From: Neelides folsomi
Taxonomy: Eukaryota; Arthropoda; Collembola; Neelipleona; Neelidae
Assembly (NCBI GenBank): GCA_034687125.1
Contig: JAQGBZ010000028.1
Span: 307,899-371,898, forward strand
Length of the DNA stretch: 64,000 bases
Reading direction: 5' to 3'
Shown: in pieces, positions 15,001 to 27,428 of the stretch
Layout of the letters: the number at the start of each line of letters is the position of its first letter
How positions within the stretch are numbered: position 1 is the first letter of the stretch
The notes under the pieces: generated by a model
Told to the model about the DNA's origin: nothing
What the model saw: only the letters and a program-made list of their open reading frames with translations
Database searches by the model: none
Position numbers and translations under genes: made by a program

Positions 15001-18000
15001 ACCAAACCTAGGAACGATGGTGGTTCTCCAATTCGTGGCTATGTAATTGAGAAACGAATGAAGGGAGAAGACGTCTGGACCAAAGCGAGTCATCAAATCA
15101 TCCCTGACCTCACTTATCGCGTCACCAACTTGCAAGATGGAAAGGAATATGAATTCAGAGTCGCTGCAGTGAACGCTGCTGGACAAGGCCATTGGTCTTC
15201 TAATTCAGACCTCATTAGATGCCAACCCCCACCATGTGCTCCAAAGATCACTTCCGATCTTTCTATTCGGGATATGACGGTTCTTGCAGGAGAAGAATTT
15301 ACCATTACCGTTCCTTTCATTGGATGTCCGCTTCCAAAGGTGGGGTGGACCGTGAATGCTGAAGAAGTTTTGCCTGATGATCGAATTAAATTTGAAAGTA
15401 CCGCTGGGTCGATGAAGTTTATCAATAAATCGGCTAGGAGATCGGATGGTGGTAAATACACGATTCAACTGGTTAACAGCGAGGGATCAGATACGGCTTC
15501 TTGTCGCGTCCTTGTTGTGGACAAACCCGGAGCTCCTCAAGGACCTTTGGATGTGAGCGACATTAGCCCTGAGACTTGTTCTCTTTCTTGGCGGCCACCT
15601 GTGGACGACGGTGGTTCTCCGATCACCAATTACGTTGTGGAGAAATGGGAGTCGTTGACGGGACTTTGGATGAAAGTTTCTTCTTTCGTCAGAGGAACAT
15701 CTTACGATGTCATTGGGCTCGAACCGAACAAAAAGTACAAGTTCCGAGTGCGAGCTGAGAATCAATACGGCGTTTCTCCGCCACTCGAGTCTGACCAACC
15801 CATCACAGCCAAATTCCCATTCAGTGTGCCCGACGCTCCTGGGCAACCCCGAGTCACAGATTGGGATAATTCTTCCGCGAGCCTCTCCTGGGAAAGACCC
15901 TACAACGACGGAGGATCAAAGATTCAAGGTAAATGATCAAATACAGATCAGTACATAGTTACAATACATTTAATATTTAATTAATTAATTTATGTTTATG
16001 TATAATGTTATAATTGTGTTTGATCATTTCAGGCTACAAAATGGAGTTCCGAGATGTTGCAGAAGACAAAGACTGGCGCCAAGCGAACGATTACTTGGTT
16101 AAAGATACGAATACAACTGTTCACAATTTGCTCCAAGGCCATGAATATGAGTTCAGGGTACGGGCGAAGAACGCTGCAGGATTCTCCAAACCTTCACCTC
16201 CTTCTTCTCATTTCAAAATGCGAGGAAAGTTCGGAGTTCCATCTGCTCCTGGACAACCAAAGGTGAACAAAGTGGGACGCGGATATGCAGACATTGAATG
16301 GCAACCGCCCTCTTCCGACGGCGGTTCCAGACTCACTGGATACATTGTGGAACGACGCGAAGTTGGTTCAGGTCTTTGGATCAAATGTCATGAATGGAAT
16401 GTGACCGAGACGACCATGACGATTTCTGGGCTGACTGAAGGTCGCGACTACGAATTCAGAGTATTTGCGGTTAATGCTGCAGGTAAATCTGAACCTTCTC
16501 TCTGCGCCACTCCCGTGAGGATTGAAGAAGTCGCTGGCGGTGAATCGCCCGAATTCGTCCGTCCTCTCATCAACACCTCGGTGGCTAAAGGGAAGCAGCT
16601 CATTTTGGAATGTGAGGCGATGGGGAAACCGCTCCCGACCTCCCGCTGGCTCAAAAACGGCCGGGATGTTCAAATGTCCGTTCGAATCCGCCAGGAAGTG
16701 GACGGGGGAATTTACCGGCTCATCATCACGGACATGCAAGATGGGGACGAGGGAGATTACACATGCCAGGCCTCGAACGCCATGGGCCACACGTATACAT
16801 CAGCAAGGGTGAGGATCGGATCGGCTCCGAGAATCGACCGTTGCCCCACAGACCTCTACTTACCCGAAGGGGAAAATTCCAAGATGAAGATTCACTTCTC
16901 GGGCGACCATCCAATGGAAGTGGTCGTGAAGAAAGACGGGGCTGACTTGGTGGAGAATGTCAGAATTAAAATCACCATTTTCGACGAGTATGTGGTCATT
17001 TTCCTCAAAGAAGTCGTCAAAACAGACGTTGGAAATTATACGGTGAAAGTGTCGAACGAGAGCGGCTCTGCCACTGGGTCATTTACTGTTTATGTGACCG
17101 GGTTGCCTGGACCGCCGCAAGGACCTTTGGAAGTCTCAGATGTGTCCAAACATATGTGCAATTTGGCTTGGCGTCCGCCTGCTTATGACGGCGGCCTTCG
17201 AGTCACTCACTACATTGTGGAAAGAAGGGACATTTCGAGTAATCATTGGGTCACCGTTGCTTCTCAGGTCATTTTTAATTTGAATTAATAATATTTCCCT
17301 CTCATAATACCTAAAAGTTAATTAACACATATAATTGATACATCTATAGTAGGTATATTACTTTTATTTATTGTATCTGTATTAACCTTTTGACATGGTA
17401 GAATATGGATAAAAATATTTTCATTTTATGGGAGTAAAATTAAAATTGTCAATCAAAACTATGACATTTTATACAATAGTTCAATGATTTAATTACTGGC
17501 ATCAACGTGTAACCAGCCCAGAATTTGGAATTTATTCTACTGGCAACACATGTTGCCAGCCCATTTGAAAGGATTAATTAAAAATGAAGCTTTCACTTAA
17601 TTACTTACGTGAAATGTTTTTTTCAGGTGAAGGATTGTGCTTGGACGGTTCAAGGGTTGACTGAAGGTCAAGAGTATTTATTCCGTGTGATGGCTGTGAA
17701 CGAGAACGGGGCTGGGCCTCCGCTAGAAGGCCTCAACCCCATCAAGGCCAAAAGCCCCTTCGACCCACCGTCTCCTCCAGGAGCTCCGAACATCACGGAA
17801 GTGGGAGGAGATTTTGTTCATTTGGAATGGGAGAAACCTCAGAGCGACGGAGGAACTCGTGTGAGCGGCTATTGGGTCGACAAGCGTGAAGTGGGAACTG
17901 TGGCATGGCAGCGAATCAACGCTTCCTTCTGCCTCCCCAATCAACTCAACGTCTCTAACTTGATCGAGGGACGAAGTTACGAGTTCCGTGTGATTGCCCA

Positions 18001-21000
18001 AAACGCTGCTGGATTGTCATCTCCTTCGCCTTCCTCCTCCTGTGTAAAAATCACCGATCCACATGCGGCAACTCCTCCAGAAATCCTCAGCCCGTTGAAG
18101 AACGTCATGGCCGCAGAGGGGAAGAACGCCACGTTCAATTGCAAGATCTCATCCCAACCGCGAGCCACCATCACATGGTACAAGGGAGCAAGGGAGATCA
18201 GCCACGGTGGAAAATATCACATATCCACCGATGGGGATTCTCAAATCCTCACCGTCTACGATGTATTTGGCGAGGATGCGGACGAGTACGTCTGTCGGGC
18301 TGTGAACAAAGCAGGGGCAAAATCAACGAGAGCGGAATTGATCATCATGACAGCTCCAAAGCTCCACGTTCCTCCGCGCTTCCGCGACACGGCCTACTTC
18401 GACAAGGGTGAAAATGTCGTGATCAAAATCCCATTCACTGGAGTCCCACGCCCGCGAATCACTTGGATGCGGGAAGGAGAGACGATCGAGAGCGGTGGTC
18501 ATTACCATGTAGAAAGACAAGAACGTCATGCTGTGCTGACCATCAGAGATGCTTCACGCCTTGACAACGGCCCCTACTCCTTACTGGCCGAGAACGAACT
18601 TGGAATGGACTCGGCCATTTTGAAAATCCAGATCTCAGACCGACCCGAACCCCCACGGTTCCCTGCGGCTGAAATGAACTCCATTGGACCAGACTCCCTC
18701 GTCGTGTCATGGAAACCGCCGTTGTGGGACGGCGGAGCTGCCATTACGAGTTACTTGGTCGAGAAACGCGAACATCCCATGACTTCCTGGATCCGAGTGG
18801 GGAACACAAGACTGACGAGCATCCAAGTCGGAGGGCTTTCGCCTGGCCACTCTTACGAGTTTAGAGTATATGCTGAGAACGTGTACGGGCGGTCGGACGC
18901 CTCAGACGTCACGCCAGTTGCCACTACAAAGGACACTGCCAGGAAAGTCCACAAGAAGCGGGAACACGAAGGTAAAGAGGAAAATTACAAATGGTCATTT
19001 ACTAAATGTCTTATTTTCAGTTGACGAGACTGGCAAGAGGATTCGTGGACGATGCGACGAAAAAGTGAAGGACTATGACCAATATGGTGAGTTCATTTGT
19101 AAAGGAAAAAATAGGAAAAATTCTTTTGATAATCATGCCTCTGAAAAAGATGTTTAATTCAGGATTGTGTAAATTAAAGATTTGAAATTTTAATAAAAAT
19201 TTGTTTTTTTAGTGTTCTCCATTTATTCCAAATATGTTCCTCAACCGGTGGAGATCAAGACCTCGAGCGTTTACGATTATTATGACATCTTGGAAGAAAT
19301 TGGAACCGGGGCCTTTGGAGTCGTCCATCGTTGTCGCGAGAAGAAAACGTCTCTTTCATTTAATCAATTTAACTTAATTTTAAAATTACACTTATCTATT
19401 ACATTTAACTTACAATTAAGTAACTTCTAATTGGGTATAATGTGGAACCTTGAGATAATAACCAAATGTTTAATTTTAGCGGCCACATTTTTGCTGCCAA
19501 GTTCATCCCTGTGTCTCACGCCCTCGAGAAGGAATTGATCAGAAGAGAAATCGACATCATGAACCAACTTCATCATCCCAAACTCATCAACTTACACGAT
19601 GCCTTTGAGGACGACGATGAAATGGTCCTTATTTACGAATTGTAAGAAGTCTTTAAAATGTCTTTTGTATTTAATTTAACAAATTCCTTCATTTTGTATC
19701 TCATTTTAATAAATTGGATCATTTTTTAGCTTGAGTGGCGGTGAACTTTTCGAACGTATCACTGCCGAAGGTTACCAAATGTCCGAAGCTGAAGTTATCA
19801 ACTACATGAGACAAATCTGTGAAGGTGTCAAGCACATGCACGAAAGGAATATCATTCATCTTGGTAAATATATAAATAATACTTTCAAAATGTTCATAAA
19901 ATCATTCTCATACCATTATGATTTTCTATGTTACTATAATCTATTTAAACCTATTTAACTAATTGTGTTGAGGTGATATTATATTTATTTTGAAAATTGG
20001 TTACGATTTTAGATATCAAGCCAGAAAACATCATGTGTCAAACGAAGAGTAGCACAAACGTTAAATTGATCGACTTTGGTCTTGCGACCAGACTGGACCC
20101 CAACGAAGTTGTCAAAATCTCCACAGGCACAGCGGAGTTCGCTGCTCCTGAAATCGTTGAGCGCGAACCTGTCGGTTTTTACACTGACATGTGGGCTGTT
20201 GGCGTCCTTGCCTACGTTCTCCTCTCCGGCCTCTCACCCTTCGCTGGAGAAAATGACATTGAGACCTTGAAGAACGTCAAAGCATGTGACTGGGACTTTG
20301 ATGAAGAAGCATTCACAAACGTTTCTGAAGAAGGAAAAGATTTTATCAGACATCTTCTCGTGAAGAACAAAGAGTATTTCGTTTACTATTTTTCTCAATC
20401 TAATATAATTGTCAATTAAGTACTCGTTAATGTTGTTGGTAGCTGGATATGTGTATTGTATGAAAAACTTAAATAATTTTGTAGGAAGCGAATGACGGCA
20501 CAAGAGTGTTTGGCCCACTCTTGGTTGACTGGTGACCACAGCGGGCGTAAAGTTCCAATTGACGGCGGTCGTTTCCTCGCCCTTCGAGACAGAATACGAG
20601 CCAAATACCCAATGTGGGACGAATGTCTTTTGCCACTCGGACATCTCGCAGAATATTCATCCCTCAGAAAACTCCATGTGGACAAATACAGAATCCATGA
20701 CACTTACTTTGGTAAATATTTACAATTCTTCCTAATTGGGATGACATTTAATGATGAACATTGTTGAATAGATCGAAGACAAGCCGCTCCGAGGTTCGTC
20801 ATCAAACCCAGGAGCACTTTCGCGTATGAAGGCCAAAGTGCGAAATTCACATGTCGCGTGATTGCCATCGCGGCCCCAACCCTCACCTGGTACCACAACA
20901 ACACCGAATTGAAGCAAAGCGTGAAGTTCATGAAGAGATATCAGGTAAATAAAACATTAATTAAAATTTAAGTGAACGTGAATTAATTTTGGTTCTTTTT

Positions 21001-24000
21001 TGTTAGGGCGAAGATTACACTTTCGTGATCAACCGAGTGAAGTTGGAAGACCGGGGTGAATACATCATTAGAGCAGAGAACCATTATGGATATCGAGAAG
21101 AAGTCGTATTCCTCAACGTTCAACGTAAAAACAATATTTAGAAATCAATAATATACTTATTAATTAATTAATTATCACCTACCATTTTTAACATTGCATT
21201 TTTGAACATTGTTGAATCATTTGATGTATTTAGCGATGCCGAAAGAAGCCCCTGCGTACAAACCAGAAGCGGCCCCGCCGCGAAGGAGGAAGCCCTTGGA
21301 GTGGAAGTTGTGGGAGGAGGAGAGGGACTCGGCCCCCCTCTTCACCTTCCACCTTCGACCCAGAGTGGTTCAGTACCACCATCCCTCCTGCAAACTCCTC
21401 TGCTGTCTTTCCGGAAAGCCAACTCCCACTGTGAGGACATTGAGGACAAAGGTCGTGGAGGATGGGGCTAATTGGGGTGTTTGCAGGTGAAATGGTACAA
21501 AGGTACGAGAGAGCTGAGTCGCCACGACTACACGATGACCCATGCGGACGGCGTGGTGGCCCTGGAGATCCTCGACTGCAAGCCAGAAGACTCTGGGAAG
21601 TACCGCTGTGTGGCGAGCAACTCTCTGGGGACCGACGAGACCGTTTGCGTCGTCATAGTCGAAGGTCGCATCTTCTGAAGGGCCCATTACTCTGTACACT
21701 ACAGCCGCTGAATGAAAAATTCCGCCTTTCCCCTCGCTCTCATTTCCTTCGCATTATTGATCAGCCCTGACTTGCATCTCTCTCATTTTTTGCTTTTGAT
21801 TGGCCGCATCTCACCACCACAGATCGTAGACCTCCCTTGCTTTTTTTATTAGCTTAGGCCCTTTTCACTCCATGGCAGGTGGGTCATAAAGTTGAACTCT
21901 GACTCCTCTAGGCGCCTCTCAGTCTCCTGAACAGGCTCAACTCGCTCATAATTTACTCTACTCTGGAGGTAAGTTTTTATTATATTCGAATTCGAACGCT
22001 TTTTGTAAACCACCGCACGCTGACGAGCGCTGGCACACAACCATAAATTATCACAAGGTTCCGAGACACCCTTCAATCTTTTGTGACCTCGTTTGGGTCG
22101 ACCTGGCCTCATGCTAACTCTCATTTAGATCGGAGATACATGCCAGAGACGCAGAAGGAGAAGCCCAAGCCCGCGGCCCAACAACCCCAAAGACCTGCTG
22201 GAGCTGACTACAACACCAAAAAGGTCAGTGGTCAACTTCCGACCATGAAGGTCATATTGGGATTGACAGGCGGCAGCGACGATCACCATTGCAACCAGCC
22301 CGAGCCCGTCAGCAGGGAAAGCCGGCAAATCCCCGAAACCTTATGGAAAGGGGCTTGACGCATCTGGAAGCCCCTCGAGGTCGCGTTCAGGAACAAAGGA
22401 ACTTGAGAGTAAGAAAACAATTTTAATATAAATTCATTATGTAAATAATACCATCGGAGATTAAATATTACTTTGTGACATTAATAAAGTACACTAAATA
22501 TTAAATTATATATTCTACGATAAATTGAAATATGATATTGATGAATTAACCATGATTTGTTTTGATGTGCAATAACAACACTTGTGGACTTGGATGAAAA
22601 TAAATATAATCGATTTGAAATATAAATATCCTTTTATTGCTTGGTTTAATGAATGGAAATATTTAATTATTGGATTTAAACAGTATTTTAAGGAGTTTGC
22701 AACTCATAATTTTGTTCCATTGAATCACAATTAACATTTAATCACAATCATGTATAAAACTATAAAACCTTTTTTACTCAACTAACACTTAAAGATATTA
22801 AACTGTTATTAAAACCACGTTTAAATATATCAACTAATACTTAATTAAATGCCAGTTAAAATTAAAAAAAGTTTGACAATAATAAAATGCATATACGAGT
22901 GAAGGAACGGTCTAATAAATGTCAGCATTTAATTTCTACATTAATTGCATCTTTACTCAATATAAATAATACATCTTGGTATAAATGAGGAGTTTGCATC
23001 TTAATTCATCTAATCACAATTAACAATTAATCACAATTTTGTATAAAAATTATAATCGCTTTTACTCATTAAACACGCGTTATAAATAGTTATAATACTT
23101 TCTAAACTAATGAACAACTCAATTAAAATCCACACTTTATTGGGTAATTAGTTTAAGAGTACGAGTTAAATAAATGACTAATGTGACAAACATTTGTTTA
23201 AAGTTAATAGTAGTTAAAAATAAAAAAGAATGGCAAAGTTCCAGAGTAATAAAAGAATAATACGTCATGTATCTCTCACGTGGCGAGTGAAGAATTCCAA
23301 TGTTGGATCGGAAGGGTCTGACGATGTTTGAAAAGAAATGGATGGGGAAATTGTGCGAACTCAGAGCTTCCGCACCTAATGCACATCCCTGATAAACCAG
23401 AGCGGAAGCTCTCGTCTTCGTTCTATAGCCCGATAACTTTCTGATACAAAACAGAGAGAGAATCTCCAGAGGTTTCATGAGGCCACTACCAATATACCCT
23501 TCATATTGATTCCATTTATTTAACTCATTGTTAATACGTTAACAATGGGTCAAATAACATTCCTATTTAATAATTGGCCAATTAATTAGTACTCTTATGT
23601 TTAACTAATCTAAATTACTGCGACTTCACTATGTTATATCATGTGCTTATCATCTGATTTGGATTTTTATTTTTTTATAATAGAAGATTCATTCCATTAA
23701 CAATTGACGATGAAGTGGTTTAAATATGAATGAGATAAATTTTTATTTAATAATAATTAAGAAAATTAAATCGATGATTTATTATTTATGAGTGAAACTT
23801 TAAATCATTGTATAGTTTGTAAATTCTTTAATATAAATTAATACTTTTATTTGCAAAGAAAAAATTAGATAAATAGGAATTAATTAAAAGTGATTAAATA
23901 TGGTTTAATTTGTTAGTTCCATCAGAAGACGCCCCCATGAGAGCCCCAGAAGTCAAAGTCGGACTGAGCAACGTGTCAGTGAGGGACGGAGAACCGCTCG

Positions 24001-25161
24001 AGCTCACTTGTGAATTCAAAGGAGACCCAGAACCACAGGTCAATTAGTTAATCCAACATGATTGATTCAATTAATGATGAAATTAGTGCTGGCATTGAAT
24101 TATTGAATAAGTTAATAATAAGGATGTGTTGATGGCAGGTGAGTTGGTTGAAGAACGGTGAGGCCCTGAGTTCCTCAGACGTCTTAGCCCTCAAATACCG
24201 TTGTCGCGTGGCAAGCCTCACCATCCCCGAAGTGTTCCCCGAAGACGAGGGAACTTACATCTGCCGAGCTGTGAACTCCATGGGCCAAACTGAAACATCA
24301 GCCACCATCCGCGTCATACGTAACCCCTCAATTGTCATTTAAATCACAATTAAACTCAGTGGACAAATTGTAATCTCTTATAAAATGTCAGCTATGGAGG
24401 CCGGGGCAGGTAAAGGGAAAACCACTGACGTCCCTCCGGTCATCGTCGACCATCTCAGCTCAGCGATCGTGAAGGACGGCGACCCGGTGATTCTCTCCTG
24501 CCGAATCACAGGTCAGGTCATGTCACCCTCCTTCCTTTTCCCAATCTGGTTGTTTACAGGGGCTGCCAAGTTCGACGTGGTCTGGCTCCACAACGACAAG
24601 GAGATCAAGCCCAGCAAGGATTTCCACTACGATGCCTCTGGAGATGTGCGAACCCTCAAAATAGCCGAGATATTCCCTGAAGATGCTGGAGCCTACACGT
24701 GCGAGGCGTTCAATGATGCCGGGGAAGCGTTCTCATCTTGCTCCCTCTTCGTCAATGGTGAATGAACAAAGTTTTAACTAATTTCCTCTCAATTTAATCC
24801 CTCTAATTTAATTCCTCAATTTAATTTCTAATCAAATCCCTCAATGATTGCAGTTCCGGGAGAGGAGGCGAAGGGTCCCTCATTCAAGACATTCCCACGT
24901 TCGAGCACGGTGGTTGAGGGCGGTTCTGCCGAGTTCACCTGCGAGGTGGAGAAAGTGCCGCAGGGCGTGGAGTGGCTGAAAGATGGGAAGCCGCTGAGCG
25001 ACTCCCCGAAGACCCGCGTGGCGGCCTTAAGCAAAACCCGATTTTCCCTCACTCTCTCCTCCTCTACCACGGGCGATGTGGGGCAGTATTCGGTCAGAGT
25101 GAGTGGGAAGAAGGGATCCTCCACCGCTGCCTTCGCCCACAATGTCACGTCTGCCCCTTGA
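1..25161 (+). CDS. bt (unc-22): Twitchin/projectin, giant Ig/Fn3 muscle kinase (5' end outside window)
   Basis: Giant sarcomeric protein of the twitchin/projectin family, associated with thick filaments and carrying a titin-like Ser/Thr kinase. Exons: 1-941, 1039-3967, 4107-4756, 4902-6959, 7090-7545, 7824-10433, 10531-11919, 12014-12725, 12857-15928, 16033-17267, 17627-18971, 19021-19086, 19213-19348, 19480-19641, 19730-19863, 20013-20373, 20485-20711, 20772-20944, 21007-21124, 21234-21430, 21487-21664, 22129-22223, 22270-22408, 23917-24038, 24139-24319, 24410-24511, 24560-24757, 24854-25161. Joined, they stay open for 6,763 residues and end at TGA 25159-25161. About 20 Ig domains precede the kinase, mostly in Fn3-Fn3-Ig super-repeats marked by KPGxPxGPL (Ig to Fn3) and PKIDR (Fn3 to Ig); five Ig domains follow it. 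One stretch (about 13455-14340) has three Fn3 in a row. The first exon is already in coding frame at base 3, so the 5' end lies upstream. Exons are long in the repeat region and short in the kinase region. Family assignment is firm; some exon ends may shift by a few bases. Confidence 0.96.
17268..17626 (+). other. Twitchin intron with twin hairpin motifs
   Basis: A 359-bp AT-rich intron. Two related segments, 17500-17525 and 17542-17566, each begin CTGGCA and end CCAGCCCA. The second forms an 8-bp stem (CTGGCAAC/GTTGCCAG) around a 4-base loop. No coding content is seen. Confidence 0.5.
19213..20711 (+). other. bt (unc-22): Twitchin kinase domain (five exons)
   Basis: Protein kinase domain spread over exons 19213-19348, 19480-19641, 19730-19863, 20013-20373 and 20485-20711. 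The glycine loop is GTGAFG, the ATP lysine lies in FAAKF, the catalytic loop reads HLDIKPEN (Leu in place of the usual Arg of HRD, as known for titin-like kinases), the magnesium motif is DFGLA, and the activation segment ends in FAAPE. All catalytic residues are present, so an active kinase is expected. The catalytic Asp codon is split by the intron 19864-20012. The residues after LAHSWL, up to the first downstream Ig, correspond to the autoinhibitory tail known in this family. The first kinase exon ends at a less usual GTCTCT donor, chosen because it restores KKTGHIFAAKF. Confidence 0.93.
21665..22128 (+). other. Twitchin intron 21665-22128
   Basis: A 464-bp intron between the second post-kinase Ig and the linker exon. 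It is less AT-rich than most introns here. No exon, repeat or RNA gene was recognised. Confidence 0.6.
22409..23916 (+). other. Longest twitchin intron in the window, with a GC-rich island
   Basis: A 1.5-kb intron, mostly very AT-rich. About 23265-23480 is markedly richer in GC and is open on the minus strand for 113 codons (23137-23478), with no recognised domain. The island holds an 11-bp perfect stem, AGAGCTTCCGC at 23363-23373 and its complement at 23402-23412. Origin unknown; see findings. Confidence 0.5.
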
Positions 25162-25374
25162 GCGACCTCTCGCTCCCCGGATTGTTGCTGCTACTACTCA
25201 CCCTCAAGAATAATAATATAATAATAATAAATCCTCCTCCGCTGATCAATCTCTCAACATTTTATTACGAACTGCCACAGATGGGCATTGGGCAACTCGA
25301 CAAATACATAATAGCATATGTAATAAGAATAAATAAAAGTAATGGGTTTCGTAAAACACGGATCAGAAAAGCAT

Positions 25375-26581
25375 TCACTGATCTTCATCATCTTCTTCCT
25401 CCTCGTTCTCGCCGCCATCGTCCTCGGTGGCCTCTCGCGGCCCTTCTTTTTCGTCCTCGTCCTCATCTGCGTCTTCCTCCTCCTCTTCAACTACGACCAC
25501 AGCTTCGTCCTCCTCGCCCTCGTCACTGCTGCTGCAAGAGAGTAAGCGGTTAAGAAACCCCGGAGACCAAACCCTCCTTCCTCACCTTTCTTCCTCCATG
25601 CCATTTTCTCCGTCGAGGTCAGGAACGAGATAGTACTGAAGCGGATTCGGCCACAAGTCATCCTTGATAACCTGTCAATTATACAAAATAATAAAAATCA
25701 TCCCTAATTTTAATTAATTCTTAGATTTTAATAAACTAACAGATTTAAATTAACCAAGAGATTTAATAAACCAACAGATTTAAATATATCCATCATTTCA
25801 ATAAATCCATAATTTAAATAAAATGCTTCAATCCAAATTTGAGCCTAATTGAATAGAGGTTTACCTCAGCGATGTCGTCCGATGAAGGGTCGATATGATC
25901 TGAGAACCATGAGAAGAAGGTCTTGGTTTCCAAGCCTCTCTTCCGACGCATTGAGATGCTCTGTTTCTGCTTCTTCGACAGATCCATCCCCTCCTTCCAT
26001 CCAATCTCAGTGGAGTTGGACCTCGGCTCTAGAGAAACCACGTTGAAGAAAAATGCTCTCCTTTTCCCGCCCTTTTAAACTCACCGACGGAGCCGAGATG
26101 AAATTCCTTGACAAGGACACCATTCTCGAAGAAGGGATTCTCATCAAATGTGAATTTTACACTGGAAAAGGGATAAATAAATTATGGGAATATTTTTTCA
26201 AATCCTTCATTCAACTCACCAATAGCCCGATTTGATGTCCTCGAACTCTTCCACTTCCAACTTCCTCAAGAAGTGAAGACAGTCCTCTTCGTCTTCGTCG
26301 ATGAGGACGGAGATCTGCGGATGGTTCACCATCGCCGTGACCCAAAAATTTGGGATCTTCTCGATGATGGAATTCCGTCGGTCGAAATAGGGCTTTCGGC
26401 TCTTGTTGTACTTTTGCTCCACTTTCAAAATCTCCTCAGATGCTTTTTCGTTCAGAGCGTCGATCTCGTTCTGACAGGAGTCAATTTCCTCCAGGGCCTT
26501 CTGGGTTTCCTCGTCAAACTCCTGGTTGTCGTCGTCGGAGTCGGACTCTTCCACACGCTTTTGCTTCTTCGGGGTCGCCAT
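25375..26581 (-). CDS. Set: SET / I2PP2A, NAP-family histone chaperone
   Basis: Homologue of SET (TAF-I beta, PP2A inhibitor I2PP2A), a nuclear histone chaperone. Exons in coding order: 26581-26220, 26161-26085, 26028-25865, 25671-25586, 25531-25375. The joined frame is 281 codons plus TGA. The N-terminus MATPKKQKR is basic and NLS-like. It is followed by a long helix ([16 protein letters not shown]) that is the dimer helix in this family. The earmuff-domain landmarks are present: [27 protein letters not shown], and the hallmark [12 protein letters not shown]. The last exon encodes an acidic Glu/Asp tail (ending EEEEDDEDQ), as in human SET. The gene converges on twitchin with only 213 bp between stop codons. 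The frame is also open upstream of the chosen ATG (to 26812), so a longer N-terminal form cannot be excluded. Confidence 0.95.
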
Positions 26582-27428
26582 TGTGTTCCTTGGTCCTGTG
26601 GGTGACGACGGTGCGGACGGTGCCGGTATTGGAAGTCCCAAGGCCGTGATGATAGATTCGATAGCTTGCTCTCGCTGGGAGACGCACGGAGGAGGGATAC
26701 CACCAGAACCGCCGCTCACCACCGCTCCTGCGCGACGACGTCTGAAACACCCAATCATGATCCCTCGTTCACACACACCCTCCAATGGCAAATAGGGACA
26801 CAGGGGCTCCACGGCCTTGCCAGTTCACTCGCTCCCCCACAGAAACCCTCCGCGCCCGCCGTCCACCCGCCCCCGGCACTTTCCCGCCCAAAACCAACCC
26901 CAAACCCGCCAACCATGGCCATCACAACGGGTAAAGGGACCGAAGTTGGATGGAAGGGCTCGGAGGGACTGGACGTTTTGGGAAGGTGGAGAAAAAACCT
27001 AAATTATGAGGCCTCAGGACCCACACTTCAACTTCGGCATTTAACGAGACCTGGACCAATAAAAACATGTCTTGTTAATTGATTTGAATCACTCGGACAT
27101 TAATAACGGTTAAATTCATCATTAGGCACATTTAGCTAATAATGTAAAAGTTAAGGTATCAAGGGGGGCTCGAACTAACTTAATGATTGGGAGCCTTCTT
27201 GCCCTGGGTCAAATGGATGTTTATTTGAATCATGAGCATACAACATATAGCACATTTAGGAATTATTGGATGACCCGGATGACCCAAGGGCTCCAGGGTT
27301 TCTTGGTCCGTCTTTTGGAGACTGTGAGAGGGTCGGGATTTGGGGTGGGCGATAATTCTGGGGGCGTCCCTGCGTATTTCAGTCGATAGCTGGGAATGGA
27401 AGCGAGAGGACGGCGTAAGTTCCGCTGA
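26582..27428. promoter_or_regulatory. Divergent promoter region between SET and the RSBN1-like gene
   Basis: 847 bp separate the two start codons, which point away from each other, so this interval probably contains both promoters and 5' UTRs. About 26590-27000 is clearly richer in GC than typical intergenic DNA here. No TATA box or other core element could be assigned with confidence. Open frames here are unsupported by homology. Confidence 0.5.

Larger units (their letters stand above)
20772..25161 (+). other. bt (unc-22): Twitchin C-terminal Ig domains
   Basis: Five Ig domains follow the kinase. The first (20772-21124) starts RRQAAPRFVIKPRS. The second is split between 21234-21430 and 21487-21664 and is recognised by KLLCCLSGKPTPT and DSGKYRCVASN. 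A Pro/Ser/Lys-rich linker (22129-22223, 22270-22408) separates it from the third (23917-24038, 24139-24319; EDEGTYICRAVNS). The fourth (24410-24511, 24560-24757) contains EDAGAYTCEAFND, and the fifth (24854-25161) ends the protein with NVTSAP. The fifth lacks the usual DxGxYxC cysteine and reads GDVGQYSVRV instead. Every exon junction is phase-consistent. A 48-bp intron (24512-24559) is the shortest seen here. Confidence 0.9.

Noticed and set aside
19213-20711. Assignment of the kinase gene as titin, obscurin or Unc-89
   Set aside because: The Fn3-Fn3-Ig array leading into one kinase followed by Ig domains, with DFG intact, matches twitchin/projectin; obscurin-type genes have two kinases and RhoGEF regions.
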